Part shown: positions 18,148 through 26,703 of the stretch, piece by piece | Layout of the letters: each line of letters begins with the position of its first letter | How positions within the stretch are numbered: position 1 is the first letter of the stretch | From: Gammaproteobacteria bacterium HGW-Gammaproteobacteria-15 | GTDB taxonomy: Bacteria > Pseudomonadota > Gammaproteobacteria > Enterobacterales > Alteromonadaceae | DNA length: 64,000 nt | Direction: 5' to 3' | Assembly: GCA_002840125.1 (NCBI GenBank) | Contig: PGZF01000005.1 | Span: 558,001 to 622,000 of the forward strand | Position numbers and translations under genes: made by a program | The notes under the pieces: model-generated | Database searches by the model: none | Told to the model about the DNA's origin: nothing | What the model saw: the letters and a program-made list of their open reading frames with translations, nothing else

Positions 18148-20940
18148 ATGGTTTCTATCTCCGGCACTCCACTGATCCTGGTCGATGGCTCGTCTTATTT
18201 GTTCCGCGCTTATCATTCACCACCACATTTAACTAATTCACGTGGCGAAGCTACCGGCGCCATTTATGGTGTGGTTAATATGCTAAAAAGTTTACTGCGC
18301 CAATATCAGCCAACACAAATGGCGGTGATATTTGACGCGAAAGGCCCTACTTTTCGTAACGAAATGTACAGTGAATATAAAGCCAACCGCCCCCCGATGC
18401 CTGATGACCTGCGCAGCCAGATCGAGCCGTTACACCGCATTATAGAAGCCATGGGATTACCGCTGTTATGTGTCAGTGGTGTAGAAGCTGACGATGTTAT
18501 TGGTACTCTGGCACGCCAAGCCAGCGCACAAGGCCGGCATACGCTGATCTCTACCGGCGATAAAGATATGGCGCAGCTGGTGGATGAGCATGTCACGTTA
18601 ATTAATACCATGACCAACACCCTGCTCGACCCGCAGGGTGTAACAGATAAGTTTGGCGTCGGCCCTGAGCTGATTATCGATTATCTGGCGCTGATGGGCG
18701 ATAAAGTAGACAACATTCCGGGTTTACCCGGTGTAGGTGAAAAAACCGCCGCAGCATTATTGCAGGGGCTGGGCTCTATTACGCAGATTTATCAGCAGTT
18801 AGATAAGGTGCCAACGCTGAGTTTTCGCGGAGCTAAAACTATGGTAGCAAAACTGGAAGAGTTTCGTGCCCAGCTGGAATTATCTTATCAGTTGGCAACA
18901 ATAAAAACCGATGTCGACCTGCCTTATCAGCTCACAGACTTAATGATTAAAACGGCAGACAGCGGCCAACTGGCCGAGTTATACAAACAGTGCGAATTTC
19001 GCCGCTGGCTAAGTGAAGTATTAAGTAATGAACCCGCAACGGCCAAACCGCAAACCGGCGCCGCACAAGCAGATATGTTTGCCAGCAGCGATGAGACTGA
19101 CAGCACCACAGAGGCAGGTAGCCCGGCGCCTGATACCTACCTTACTGTACTGGACGAAGCCGCCTTTCACAGCATGCTGCAACAACTGAACCACTGCGAA
19201 CTGGCAGCTTTTGATACTGAAACCACCAGCCTGGATTATATGCAGGCTGAGCTGGTTGGTTTGTCTGTTGCCACAAAAGCAGGCGACGCCTGGTACGTGC
19301 CGGTAGCGCATGATTATATCGGTGCGCCAGAGCAATTAAAGCGTGACTGGGTGCTGGCGCAGCTTAAACCCTGGCTGGAAGATAACAGCAAAGCCAAAGT
19401 GGGCCAGAACCTGAAATATGATCAAAGTGTACTGGCGCGCTACGACATTAAGCTCAAAGGTGTGCGCTTTGATACGATGCTCGAATCCTATGTCCTGAAC
19501 TCAGTGGCCTCGCGCCATGATATGGATAGCCTGGCACTGAAGTATTTAGGACGTAAAACCATCAGCTTTGAAGACATTGCCGGCAAAGGAGCTAAACAGC
19601 TGACGTTTAACCAGATAGAACTGGAAAAAGCAGCCCAGTATGCCGCAGAAGACGCCGACATTACCCTGCAACTGCACCAGACACTTTGGCCACAGCTACA
19701 GGAGGATGCCGGCCTGGTTACCGTGTTGCAGGATATTGAAATGCCGCTGGTAGATATTTTATCGCGCATTGAACGCCATGGCGTATTGATAGACAGTAAG
19801 TTGCTGGCGATACAAAGTGAGCAACTGGCCAGCCGTATTGCCGAATTGGAACAACTGGCGTACGAGCAGGCGGGTAAACCTTTTAACCTGGCATCACCCA
19901 AACAGTTGCAGGAAATATTGTTTGAGCAGATGAAACTGCCGGTACTGAAGAAGACGCCAACCGGCACGCCCTCCACCGCTGAAGACGTATTGGCAGAACT
20001 GGCGCTGGAATATGAATTCCCCAAGCTGATTACCGAGCACCGTGGCTTAAGTAAGCTTAAATCTACTTATACTGACAAACTACCGAAAATGCAGAACCCG
20101 GTTACAGGCAGGGTACACACCTCCTATCACCAGGCGGTTGCCGCAACCGGCCGTTTAAGCTCAACCGATCCCAATCTGCAGAATATCCCTATCCGCACTG
20201 AAGAAGGCCGGCGTATCCGGCAGGCGTTTATTGCCCCTAAAGGCAAAAAAATCGTCGCGGTGGATTACTCCCAGATTGAACTGCGCATTATGGCGCATCT
20301 GTCACAGGATCAGGCCCTGCTGGACGCTTTTGCCCAGGGCCGTGATATCCACCGAGCTACGGCAGCAGAAGTTTTTGGCGTTAAACTGGACGATGTCACC
20401 TCAGATCAGCGCCGCAGTGCCAAAGCCGTTAACTTTGGCCTGATTTACGGTATGTCGGCATTTGGTTTAGCCAAACAGCTTGGCGTCAGCCGCTCAGAAG
20501 CACAACAGTACGTTGATCGTTACTTTGAGCGCTTTCCCGGCGTACTTAACTATATGGAGCGGACCCGCAAGCAAGCGCATGAGCAGGGTTATGTTGAAAC
20601 CTTGTTTGGCCGGCGTTTATATCTGCCAGAGATCAATGCCCAGAATATGGCCAGACGTAAAGGCGCAGAACGTGCCGCAATTAACGCCCCCATGCAGGGC
20701 ACTGCTGCCGACATTATAAAAAAAGCCATGATAGTTGTAGATAACTGGCTGCAACAGCAAAAACAGCCAGCTGCTACCATGATTATGCAGGTGCACGATG
20801 AACTGGTGTTTGAAGTGGATGCCGACAAAGTCGGCCAGATAAAGCAGCAGTTAGTTGAACTGATGGCAACAGCAGCAACGCTGGATGTGCCACTGCTGGC
20901 TGAGGCCGGTGATGGGGATAATTGGGATGAAGCACATTAA
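18148..20940 (+). CDS. polA: DNA polymerase I
   Basis: The 930-residue repair and Okazaki-fragment polymerase (E. coli: 928). Residues 1-290 are the 5'-3' nuclease ([38 protein letters not shown]). Residues about 330-520 are the proofreading exonuclease with its DTE triad in [13 protein letters not shown], so proofreading should be active. The rest is the polymerase, with [14 protein letters not shown] (motif A), [14 protein letters not shown] (motif B, O helix) and [10 protein letters not shown] (motif C). It is followed by a terminator and then the Spot 42 gene, the same order as in E. coli. Confidence 0.97.
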   Translation: MVSISGTPLILVDGSSYLFRAYHSPPHLTNSRGEATGAIYGVVNMLKSLLRQYQPTQMAVIFDAKGPTFRNEMYSEYKANRPPMPDDLRSQIEPLHRIIEAMGLPLLCVSGVEADDVIGTLARQASAQGRHTLISTGDKDMAQLVDEHVTLINTMTNTLLDPQGVTDKFGVGPELIIDYLALMGDKVDNIPGLPGVGEKTAAALLQGLGSITQIYQQLDKVPTLSFRGAKTMVAKLEEFRAQLELSYQLATIKTDVDLPYQLTDLMIKTADSGQLAELYKQCEFRRWLSEVLSNEPATAKPQTGAAQADMFASSDETDSTTEAGSPAPDTYLTVLDEAAFHSMLQQLNHCELAAFDTETTSLDYMQAELVGLSVATKAGDAWYVPVAHDYIGAPEQLKRDWVLAQLKPWLEDNSKAKVGQNLKYDQSVLARYDIKLKGVRFDTMLESYVLNSVASRHDMDSLALKYLGRKTISFEDIAGKGAKQLTFNQIELEKAAQYAAEDADITLQLHQTLWPQLQEDAGLVTVLQDIEMPLVDILSRIERHGVLIDSKLLAIQSEQLASRIAELEQLAYEQAGKPFNLASPKQLQEILFEQMKLPVLKKTPTGTPSTAEDVLAELALEYEFPKLITEHRGLSKLKSTYTDKLPKMQNPVTGRVHTSYHQAVAATGRLSSTDPNLQNIPIRTEEGRRIRQAFIAPKGKKIVAVDYSQIELRIMAHLSQDQALLDAFAQGRDIHRATAAEVFGVKLDDVTSDQRRSAKAVNFGLIYGMSAFGLAKQLGVSRSEAQQYVDRYFERFPGVLNYMERTRKQAHEQGYVETLFGRRLYLPEINAQNMARRKGAERAAINAPMQGTAADIIKKAMIVVDNWLQQQKQPAATMIMQVHDELVFEVDADKVGQIKQQLVELMATAATLDVPLLAEAGDGDNWDEAH

Positions 20941-21013
20941 TATTGAACTAACTGCGCCGACGTCAGTCTGACGTTATAGTTAAGTTATTCATCTCTCCTG
21001 TGTACACTTTTTA

Positions 21014-21040
21014 GCCCCGCTACCCAGCGGGGCTTTTTTT
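21014..21040 (+). terminator. Intrinsic terminator after polA
   Basis: GCCCCGCT and AGCGGGGC form an eight-base-pair GC stem around ACCC, followed by seven T residues. It lies about 73 bases after the polA stop. Confidence 0.88.
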
Positions 21041-21061
21041 ATGTTCAACACTGGGCAAAAA

Positions 21062-21088
21062 AGTAATTAAATTACCAAAAATGGTAAT
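21062..21088. promoter_or_regulatory. HexR-like box and adjacent palindrome upstream of Spot 42
   Basis: GTAATTAAATTAC at 21063-21075 is a perfect palindrome identical to the core of the published HexR box (TGTAATWWWATTACA) of gammaproteobacterial central-carbon regulation. It overlaps a second palindrome, ATTACCA-AAAA-TGGTAAT, at 21071-21088. Both lie about 80-105 bases before the predicted Spot 42 start. Whether HexR acts here is inference. Confidence 0.45.
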
Positions 21089-21134
21089 AAGAACGAAAAA
21101 ACAGCAGTTTTTGTAGTTTTATTACAAAAAGCAC

Positions 21135-21162
21135 TTGCTTTATTAGGCTGGCTGGTTAAAAT
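21135..21162 (+). promoter_or_regulatory. Sigma-70 promoter of Spot 42
   Basis: TTGCTT (21135-21140) and TAAAAT (21157-21162) are separated by 16 bases, and the first base of the conserved RNA (21170) lies eight bases after the -10 element. The position agrees with the conserved 5' end, which supports both calls. Confidence 0.75.
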
Positions 21163-21169
21163 TTGATGC

Positions 21170-21281
21170 GTAGGGTACAGAGGTAAGATGTTCTATCTTT
21201 CAGTGCCAGGGCTTTAGGGCTCCAGCGAATGAAAGTAGGCTTATTTAGCCGCCCCACTGCTTGCAGTGGGGCGTTTTTTTT
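21170..21281 (+). ncRNA. spf: Spot 42 regulatory RNA
   Basis: Spot 42 is an Hfq-binding small RNA that represses secondary-carbon and TCA-cycle genes by base pairing. From 21170 the sequence GTAGGGTACAGAGG, then TAAGATGTTCTATCTTTCAG, matches the E. coli RNA almost base for base. The middle part differs, and the 3' end again matches with TTTAGCCGCCCCA, a terminator hairpin and eight T residues. The length, about 112 nt, and the location between polA and engB are as in enterics and vibrios. The divergent middle suggests a partly different target set. Confidence 0.93.
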
Positions 21282-21398
21282 GCCTGAATAACCAGCAGCA
21301 CAGCGGCTATCTGCCGATAATATCAGCACTGCAAAATGGTTACTGAGTAACGAGACACTCACTAAAATGAAAATTTATTAGATTTTTTAGAGCAAATA

Positions 21399-21427
21399 CT
21401 TCAAACAATAAAAATTTGCTGTATAAT
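21399..21427 (+). promoter_or_regulatory. Promoter of the candidate RNA between spf and engB
   Basis: A perfect TATAAT (21422-21427) has TTCAAA about 17 bases upstream. The start would fall near 21434, exactly where a stable GNRA hairpin begins. No protein gene follows on this strand. Confidence 0.55.
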
Positions 21428-21433
21428 GAAGTT

Positions 21434-21519
21434 GTCTTAGCGATAAGACACCCTGTTGATTTGAAATTATAGCTTCTCCCCGTTTGCTATGACCGACACT
21501 CCCGAGTGTCGGTTTTTTT
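21434..21519 (+). ncRNA. Candidate small RNA between spf and engB
   Basis: An 86-nt unit bounded by a good promoter and a strong intrinsic terminator, with no open reading frame. The 5' end forms GTCTTA-GCGA-TAAGAC, a six-base-pair stem closed by a GNRA tetraloop (21434-21449). A 40-nt pyrimidine-rich single-stranded stretch follows, containing CTTCTCCCCG. The 3' end is CCGACACTC-CC-GAGTGTCGG followed by seven T residues (21493-21519). The terminator only works on the plus strand, so it does not belong to engB. The architecture is that of an Hfq-type trans-acting RNA. I do not recognise a family. Confidence 0.55.
21493..21519 (+). terminator. Intrinsic terminator of the candidate RNA
   Basis: A nine-base-pair stem, CCGACACTC/GAGTGTCGG, is followed by seven T residues on the plus strand. 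On the minus strand the stem is followed by TCATAGC, so it does not serve engB. Confidence 0.8.
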
Positions 21520-21530
21520 ATGCCTGCAAG

Positions 21531-22193
21531 CTACAGTGGTGTAGTTTCGCTATCTGCAGCCACGCCGTACCACAGGTCCAGTACTTGCTCCAACTCTGGC
21601 AGCCCGAGTTTATTCAGCGAACTAAACGCATGCACAGTAATGTCACCCATAAATGCCAATGTTGCTTCGCGCACCTCAAGCAAGGTTTTCTTTCTTGCTC
21701 CCGGCCCCAGCTTATCGGCTTTGGTCAGCAAAATAAGCACCGGCAGCTCACTGCCCACCGCCCAGTGAATAAGATCCTGGTCTAAATCTTTTAACGGATG
21801 ACGGATATCCATCAGCACCACCAAACCTTTTAAACTGGTGCGCTTCATCAGGTATTCGGCAAGTGATTTTTGCCATTTCTCTTTTACCGCCAGTGGCACC
21901 TTGGCAAAACCATAACCGGGTAAATCAATTAGCCGGCGCTGCTCATCCAGGCTAAAAGTGTTAATCAGCTGGGTACGGCCCGGCGTTTTACTGGTGCGGG
22001 CTAAACTATTTTGCCGCGTCAGCGTATTTAACGCGCTGGACTTACCGGCATTTGAGCGGCCGGCAAAGGCAACTTCAATACCCTCGTCTGCTGGTAATGC
22101 TTTGATATCAGGCGCGCTGGTTAAAAAAGTAGCTTGCTGATAATTGATTTTTGACTTGTACACTGCCTTCTCCGGCGAATAATTTGATGCCAT
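21531..22193 (-). CDS. engB: Ribosome biogenesis GTP-binding protein EngB (YihA/YsxC)
   Basis: An essential GTPase needed for assembly of the large ribosomal subunit. The 220 residues contain G1 [10 protein letters not shown]2 around [10 protein letters not shown]3 DLPGYGFA, G4 LTKADK and G5 near HAFSS. It keeps the polA-spf-engB order of gammaproteobacteria and is transcribed towards spf. A predicted 3' overlap with any read-through from the candidate small RNA is possible because they converge within 12 bases. Confidence 0.95.
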   Translation of the reverse strand: MASNYSPEKAVYKSKINYQQATFLTSAPDIKALPADEGIEVAFAGRSNAGKSSALNTLTRQNSLARTSKTPGRTQLINTFSLDEQRRLIDLPGYGFAKVPLAVKEKWQKSLAEYLMKRTSLKGLVVLMDIRHPLKDLDQDLIHWAVGSELPVLILLTKADKLGPGARKKTLLEVREATLAFMGDITVHAFSSLNKLGLPELEQVLDLWYGVAADSETTPL

Positions 22194-22344
22194 TGTAGCG
22201 GATCTGGCGGATCGGCAGAAGCTTTTGCGCGCTGTATGGGATTTTACTTTGGGCAGTTTCGTGTAAAATAGGCATAAAAATTAAGGTTATTACTCTTGGT
22301 TGCCAGTATGCTGGCGGTTTAATGCGGACAGAGACGGATAAAAA

Positions 22345-22971
22345 ATGAAAAAACTTCTACTTCCACTGACGCTGTTATTCGGTCTAATCGGAACAGCCCA
22401 TGCATTTGACGGTGATGCCGAAGCAGGTAAAGCTAAATCTGCTACCTGTGCGGCCTGTCATGGTCCTGATGGCAACAGCCCGGTTGATATGTATCCGAAA
22501 ATTGCCGGACAACATGCACCTTATCTGTATAAGCAGTTACGCCAATACAAACAAGGCATGGAAACCGGAGGCAAACAGGGCCGTAACAACAGCATTATGT
22601 TTGGCATGGTAGCGGCGTTATCTGAGCAGGACATGAAAGACTTGGCAGCCTACTTTGCTTCGCAAAAAATGAAGTCAGGTACTACTCCGGAAAATGTTAT
22701 TGCCCGCGGCGAACAACTTTATCGTGGTGGTGATGCTGACCGCGGTATCGCAGCCTGTATTGCCTGCCATGGCCCGCGCGGCTCAGGCAGCAGCTTAGGC
22801 GGCTTCCCGAAAATATCGTTTCAAAATGCTACCTACCTGAAAACCACTCTGCAGGAATTTCGCAGCGGCCAGCGCGCTAATGATCTTAATGGCATGATGC
22901 AGGATATCGCGAAAAAACTCACTGATGATGATATCGACGTATTGTCGCAATATCTGGGCGGCTTGCATTAA
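22345..22971 (+). CDS. Cytochrome c4 (diheme)
   Basis: A 208-residue periplasmic diheme cytochrome delivering electrons to terminal oxidases. Signal peptide MKKLLLPLTLLFGLIGTAHA is followed by two homologous c-type domains: CAACH (Cys35, Cys38, His39) and CIACH (Cys138, Cys141, His142). Axial Met candidates lie in MFGMVAAL and NGMMQDIA. This gene commonly neighbours engB in gammaproteobacteria. It is monocistronic with a terminator 30 bases after its stop. Confidence 0.94.
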   Translation: MKKLLLPLTLLFGLIGTAHAFDGDAEAGKAKSATCAACHGPDGNSPVDMYPKIAGQHAPYLYKQLRQYKQGMETGGKQGRNNSIMFGMVAALSEQDMKDLAAYFASQKMKSGTTPENVIARGEQLYRGGDADRGIAACIACHGPRGSGSSLGGFPKISFQNATYLKTTLQEFRSGQRANDLNGMMQDIAKKLTDDDIDVLSQYLGGLH

Positions 22972-23000
22972 TTACGCTGTTTTGCGCAGATAATCGCATA

Positions 23001-23026
23001 AAAACCGGCGTTCATCGCCGGTTTTT
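23001..23026 (+). terminator. Intrinsic terminator after cytochrome c4
   Basis: AAAACCGGCG and CGCCGGTTTT pair over ten bases around TTCAT, and the run of T continues beyond the stem. Confidence 0.85.
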
Positions 23027-23045
23027 GCTATTCAGCCAGTCACAA

Positions 23046-23067
23046 TTTGTGAGATATATCTCACAAA
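23046..23067. promoter_or_regulatory. GacA/UvrY-type activator box upstream of csrB
   Basis: A perfect 22-base palindrome with core TGTGAGATATATCTCACA. The core agrees at 15 of 18 positions with the UvrY site reported upstream of E. coli csrB (TGTGAGAGATCTCTTACA). It fits the general GacA box form TGTAAG-N6-CTTACA apart from G/C changes at the fourth base of each arm. Its centre is about 178 bases before the predicted RNA start, close to the known position of such boxes for csrB and rsm genes. Confidence 0.7.
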
Positions 23068-23199
23068 CACTGTAGGAAAAGCGCCCGCTTTGTGATTTTA
23101 GGGAACTTTTTCGATCTAGCAAAAACGATCTAAGCTAGTGAAAAATATAATTATATTTTTAACTAAAAAGAAAGTTATGCTTTTTTTTGCAGCAATGTC

Positions 23200-23227
23200 T
23201 TGCCATATCAGCAGATCAGAGTAAATT
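23200..23227 (+). promoter_or_regulatory. Predicted csrB promoter
   Basis: TTGCCA (23200-23205) and TAAATT (23222-23227) are 16 bases apart, placing the start near 23234. The weak -10 element suits a promoter that depends on an activator bound at the distant palindrome. Confidence 0.5.
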
Positions 23228-23233
23228 ACCACC

Positions 23234-23540
23234 TGTTACATTTTGTAACTGAAAAAAACACGGATTCATCGCAAGGAAGGGGTTGTACCAGTACGCAAGT
23301 GCGCGGTGCCTTAATAAACACATCAGGATGATGTGCTGCGTGATTCACGCTCAGGGATGGTTACGAAAGTATCAGGATGATCGTAAAGAATAAAATAATT
23401 GGTACGGAAAGCCAAAATAACAAAGGGAACACACAGACAGGGCGTTGCAGCAGCATCAGGATGATGACAGCGAATGAGAGAAGTGTCCATTTGACACAAG
23501 CATATCCAGGGCGATAAGTGATCTTATCGCCTTTTCTTTT
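23234..23540 (+). ncRNA. csrB: CsrB-type RNA that sequesters CsrA
   Basis: An RNA of about 307 nt with at least eight GGA motifs. Three are in the exact CsrB repeat form CATCAGGATGATG or close to it (23319-23335, 23371-23381, 23454-23465), where AGGAT sits in the loop of a short stem. Others are CAGGGATGG (23352-23360), CGGAAAG, GGGAAC and AAGGAAGG. The 5' end can form GTTACA-TTT-TGTAAC. The 3' end is GGCGATAAG-TGAT-CTTATCGCC followed by TTTTCTTTT. The RNA would bind many CsrA dimers and relieve CsrA repression. It is shorter than E. coli CsrB, so it could equally be named csrC. The exact start is inferred. Confidence 0.82.
23510..23540 (+). terminator. Intrinsic terminator of csrB
   Basis: A nine-base-pair stem, GGCGATAAG/CTTATCGCC, with loop TGAT is followed by TTTTCTTTT. 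It ends 23 bases before the next start codon. Confidence 0.88.
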
Positions 23541-23563
23541 ATCTTAAATTCAGCAATAGCATT

Positions 23564-24214
23564 ATGTCCGACACTGCATGCCCGTTGTGCTTACACCTGC
23601 ACTGCGGCTTATTTCACCAAGATAAACGCCGAAGTTACTACCAGTGCCAACAATGCCAGCTGGTATTTGCCGATCGCACCAGCTTGCTATCTGCGGAAGA
23701 TGAACTGGCACAATATCAGCTGCACAACAATGATATTAACGATGCCGGCTATCGCCGCTTTTTACAGCGTCTGGCCGGGCCATTGCTGGCAGCCTTACCG
23801 GCCACAGGGCTTAGCGGGCTGGATTTTGGCTGTGGCCCCGGCCCATTGCTGGCCAGAATGCTGGGCGAAGCAGGCCAGCATATGTCGCTATGGGACCCGT
23901 ATTTTGCAGCTGACGACACTGCACTGCAGCAAAAATATGACTTTATCAGCTGTAGTGAGGCAATAGAGCATTTTGCCCGACCCGCAACAGAATGGGCCCT
24001 GTGGCTTAGTTTGTTAAAGCCACAGGGCACTTTGGCCATTATGACCAAACGCTATACTACGGCAGACGCTTTTGCTAACTGGCACTACAAACTGGACCCA
24101 ACCCATGTCAGTTTTTTTGCTGACTATACTTTTACTTATTTGGCCCAACGTGACGGTTTTAGCCTGAATTTTGCTGATAAAGATGTGGTTATTCTGCAGC
24201 GCACAAAGCATTAG
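23564..24214 (+). CDS. Class I SAM-dependent methyltransferase with N-terminal zinc-ribbon-like motif
   Basis: A 216-residue protein. The first 40 residues have two Cys pairs (CPLCLHLHC and CQQC) that could bind zinc. Then comes a Rossmann methyltransferase: motif I GLDFGCGPGPLLARML (about 85-100), acidic loop SLWDPYF, and the CSEAIEHF region (motif IV of the Methyltransf_23 type). The C-terminal part contains NWHYKLDPTHVSFF, seen in many members of this group. The substrate is unknown. It is encoded just before yihI and may share its transcript, starting after the csrB terminator. Confidence 0.85.
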   Translation: MSDTACPLCLHLHCGLFHQDKRRSYYQCQQCQLVFADRTSLLSAEDELAQYQLHNNDINDAGYRRFLQRLAGPLLAALPATGLSGLDFGCGPGPLLARMLGEAGQHMSLWDPYFAADDTALQQKYDFISCSEAIEHFARPATEWALWLSLLKPQGTLAIMTKRYTTADAFANWHYKLDPTHVSFFADYTFTYLAQRDGFSLNFADKDVVILQRTKH

Positions 24215-24267
24215 TGTTTCAGCACAAAACTGGTTAAAATGTGCGCCCTTTTTTACAGGTAACAAAC

Positions 24268-24822
24268 ATGACTCGTCAGAAAAAAACCCGTTCCGCCGGC
24301 CCTAATGGTTTACGCCATCTGTCAGCGGAAGACGCCCGCAAAACCCGCGAGCCCAGAGAGGAAACCAAGAAAAAGGGATCTGGCCTTAAATCCGGTAACC
24401 GCAATAACATTGCGCCGGTGAAACCAGCGGAAGCCGCTAAAGATTCAACCAAAAAAGACAAACGCATTGGCAGCAAAACGCCTATCTCTCTGCTGCCTGT
24501 AACCGAGCAACCGGTTGTGGTTCAACCGCTGTTACAGCCCAAAGCCAGCTTAGCTAAAGTAAAAGCGGTAGAATTAACCGCTGAGCAGGAACTGGCACTG
24601 ATTGAAAACGACAGCTACTTGCAGCAACTGCTGGAGCGGGTTGAAAAAGACGAAGTGCTGACAGGTAAAGACGCTAAGTACTTTAATGCCAAAACAGCCC
24701 GCCTGGAGCAACTGCTGCAGGAACTGGGTTTAACAGAAGACGAAGATGATGCTACTGTTGATCCTCTGGCCGCTTTTGAGAGTAAAGACTGGCGTAAAGA
24801 TTTACTGGGCGACGAGGATTAA
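24268..24822 (+). CDS. yihI: Der GTPase-activating protein YihI
   Basis: YihI stimulates GTP hydrolysis by the ribosome-assembly GTPase Der. The protein has 184 residues. A basic disordered N-terminal half (TRQKKTRSAGPNG, KKKGSGLKSGNRNN) is followed by the conserved acidic helical C-terminal part with LIENDSYLQQLLERVEKDE and KYFNAKTARLEQLLQELGL. The ATG at 24268 is taken as the start because the family begins there; an upstream in-frame GTG would add nine residues without a ribosome site. Together with engB nearby, it adds to a ribosome-assembly theme. A DUF2489 gene follows after two bases. Confidence 0.93.
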   Translation: MTRQKKTRSAGPNGLRHLSAEDARKTREPREETKKKGSGLKSGNRNNIAPVKPAEAAKDSTKKDKRIGSKTPISLLPVTEQPVVVQPLLQPKASLAKVKAVELTAEQELALIENDSYLQQLLERVEKDEVLTGKDAKYFNAKTARLEQLLQELGLTEDEDDATVDPLAAFESKDWRKDLLGDED

Positions 24823-24824
24823 TA

Positions 24825-25280
24825 TTGAGCAGTACCCTATTAGCGGTAATTATTGTTGGCAGCCTGATCGTAGCAGCCCTGGCATTTTATGCCGGTAGCC
24901 TGCTGTGGCAACTGCAACAGCAAAGCAGGCAACAACAGCAACAAAAGAGCGAAAAAGAACAGTACCTGCGTGACAGCATTACGCTAATTTGCAAAGCGAT
25001 GCTGGAGCAACAGTGCGAATTATCTGAGGGCGCGTTACGGTTGTGGGTGTTGTTGGATCATCTGGTACCTCAGCGCCTGCCAGATCCGGTTGTTACGTAT
25101 CCGGGTTTACACCAGATGTATCAGGTGGTTAAAGACATGCCAACGCACAAGGCGCGCAAACAGCAGGATAAAATGCTTACCCGCCAGCAGGATGAAGTCA
25201 GGCTGAAAGCGGAGCAAGATTTAAAAGATTTTATTCTGGCTGATACCGCCGCCCTGTTAAAGCGTTTCCAGCCGGATTAA
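24825..25280 (+). CDS. DUF2489 family membrane-anchored protein
   Basis: A 151-residue protein with one N-terminal transmembrane helix (residues 5-27), a Gln-rich linker (LQQQSRQQQQQKSEKEQ) and a conserved helical domain (YLRDSITLICKAMLEQQCELSEGALRLWVLLDHL) that defines DUF2489. It starts with TTG, two bases after the yihI stop, with GAGG upstream, and is clearly in the yihI operon. A perfect ten-base-pair hairpin (TTCCAGCCGG/CCGGCTGGAA, 25266-25291) spans its stop codon but lacks a T run. Function unknown. Confidence 0.85.
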   Translation: MSSTLLAVIIVGSLIVAALAFYAGSLLWQLQQQSRQQQQQKSEKEQYLRDSITLICKAMLEQQCELSEGALRLWVLLDHLVPQRLPDPVVTYPGLHQMYQVVKDMPTHKARKQQDKMLTRQQDEVRLKAEQDLKDFILADTAALLKRFQPD

Positions 25281-25314
25281 ACCGGCTGGAATATAGTGGC
25301 TACCGCTCTTATAG

Positions 25315-26598
25315 CTACTGCCGGTATATCTGGCCAGCTTTCATCACAAAGCTTACCTTACCCATCTGTTGTATATCCTGCAGCGGATCACCCGGCACCG
25401 CAATAATATCGGCAATTTTACCGGCTTTAATACTGCCCAGCTCGTCTGCTACGCCAAGTAAACGCGCACCTTCAATAGTGGCGCTGTGAATGGCTTCCAG
25501 CATCGGCATACCAGCTTCGGTCATATAAATAAATTCGCGCCAGTTTTCCCCGTGCTCATACACTCCGGCATCGGTACCAAAAGCAATTTTTACTCCGGCT
25601 TTATACGCCTCGGCAAAAGTTTGCTGGATTTTAGCGCCGATAGTGGCCGCCTTGGGCCGTACCAGTTCCGGGAAAAAGCCTGCAATAGCCGCTTTTTCTG
25701 CTGCCCATTTACCGGCACTGATCGTTGGCACAAAGTAGGTACCCTGTTTGCGCATCATCGCCATGGTGTTTTTATCCATATAGGTACCATGTTCGATAGA
25801 ATGCACCCCGGCTTTAATAGCCCGTTCCATGCCTTCTTTACCGTGTGCATGTACTGCGACTTTCATACCATAGTCATTGGCAGTGCTGACGATAGCCGCC
25901 AGCTCTTCATCAGTAAACTGTGGGTTGCTGCCGCTTTTCGCTACACTGAGCACACCACCTGTCGCGGTAATTTTAATCAGATCTGAGCCTTCTTTATAGC
26001 GCTGGCGTACGGCTTTGCGCGCTTCATCTGCGCCATTAACAACGCCCTCTTTCGGGCCCGGATCGCCCATTAGTGCATAGGCTACACCATTGGTGGGGTC
26101 GGCGTGGCCGCCGGTGGTTGCAATCGATTTGCCGGCAGCAAAAATACGCGGCCCTTTAATATAACCTTTGGCAATAGCCTTTTTCAGGGCATTACTGATG
26201 TGATGGTTATCTCCCAACTCCCGCACTGTGGTAAAACCCGCCATTAAGGTTTTTTCAGCAAAGGTTGCACCGCGCAGTGCGTAGTCAGCCTCGTTCATAA
26301 TAAAGCCTTCGCTATACACCGTTGGGCTGAACTGGCTGTAAAAATGTGTGTGCATATCCATTAAACCCGGCATTACCGTATGCTGGCGCAGGTCGATAAC
26401 CTGATCTTCCGCAGTAGGGTTACGAAAGCCGGCTTCGATAGCGGTAATTTTATCCTGCTCTATCACAATAGTATGATTAGAAACTACTTTTTTATCTTCA
26501 GCGGTAATAAGCGTGCCAGCGTGGATCAGTGTAGCGGCGCTGGTGATGGGGCTGATACATAAGGTGCCGATTAGCATAGCAAGGGGCGTTTTATTCAT
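25315..26598 (-). CDS. Exported metal-dependent amidohydrolase
   Basis: A 427-residue amidohydrolase-superfamily enzyme with a signal peptide (cleavage after ITSA, near residue 21). Metal site residues are all visible: His83 and His85 in DMHTHFY, Lys209 in LIKITATGG (carboxylated bridging Lys), His250 in [10 protein letters not shown], His270 in SIEHGTYM and Asp343 in FGTDAG. The pattern is that of the Xaa-Pro/Xaa-Arg dipeptidase group (prolidase-like or imidazolonepropionase-like) in this superfamily. Periplasmic hydrolysis of dipeptides is the likeliest role, but the substrate is not proven. It is a single gene. Confidence 0.88.
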   Translation of the reverse strand: MNKTPLAMLIGTLCISPITSAATLIHAGTLITAEDKKVVSNHTIVIEQDKITAIEAGFRNPTAEDQVIDLRQHTVMPGLMDMHTHFYSQFSPTVYSEGFIMNEADYALRGATFAEKTLMAGFTTVRELGDNHHISNALKKAIAKGYIKGPRIFAAGKSIATTGGHADPTNGVAYALMGDPGPKEGVVNGADEARKAVRQRYKEGSDLIKITATGGVLSVAKSGSNPQFTDEELAAIVSTANDYGMKVAVHAHGKEGMERAIKAGVHSIEHGTYMDKNTMAMMRKQGTYFVPTISAGKWAAEKAAIAGFFPELVRPKAATIGAKIQQTFAEAYKAGVKIAFGTDAGVYEHGENWREFIYMTEAGMPMLEAIHSATIEGARLLGVADELGSIKAGKIADIIAVPGDPLQDIQQMGKVSFVMKAGQIYRQ

Positions 26599-26703
26599 AT
26601 TGTTAGTGCCTTTTAATTGAGTTTGCGCTTCAGTGATAGCATTACCGCAGCAATGAACAACCGGCTTGAGACAGGTGAACGGTTTTAGCCGACCAGCGTA
26701 GGG

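Noticed and set aside
19488-20024. Minus-strand frame of 178 codons inside polA
   Set aside because: It lies wholly within conserved polymerase/exonuclease codons, is Ser/Cys-rich and lacks a plausible start.
23046-23067. Palindrome first read as a CRP or FNR site
   Set aside because: The TGTGA/TCACA arms are eight bases apart, not the six of CRP sites, and there is no TTGAT/ATCAA for FNR. The 18-base core and its distance to the RNA fit a GacA/UvrY box much better.
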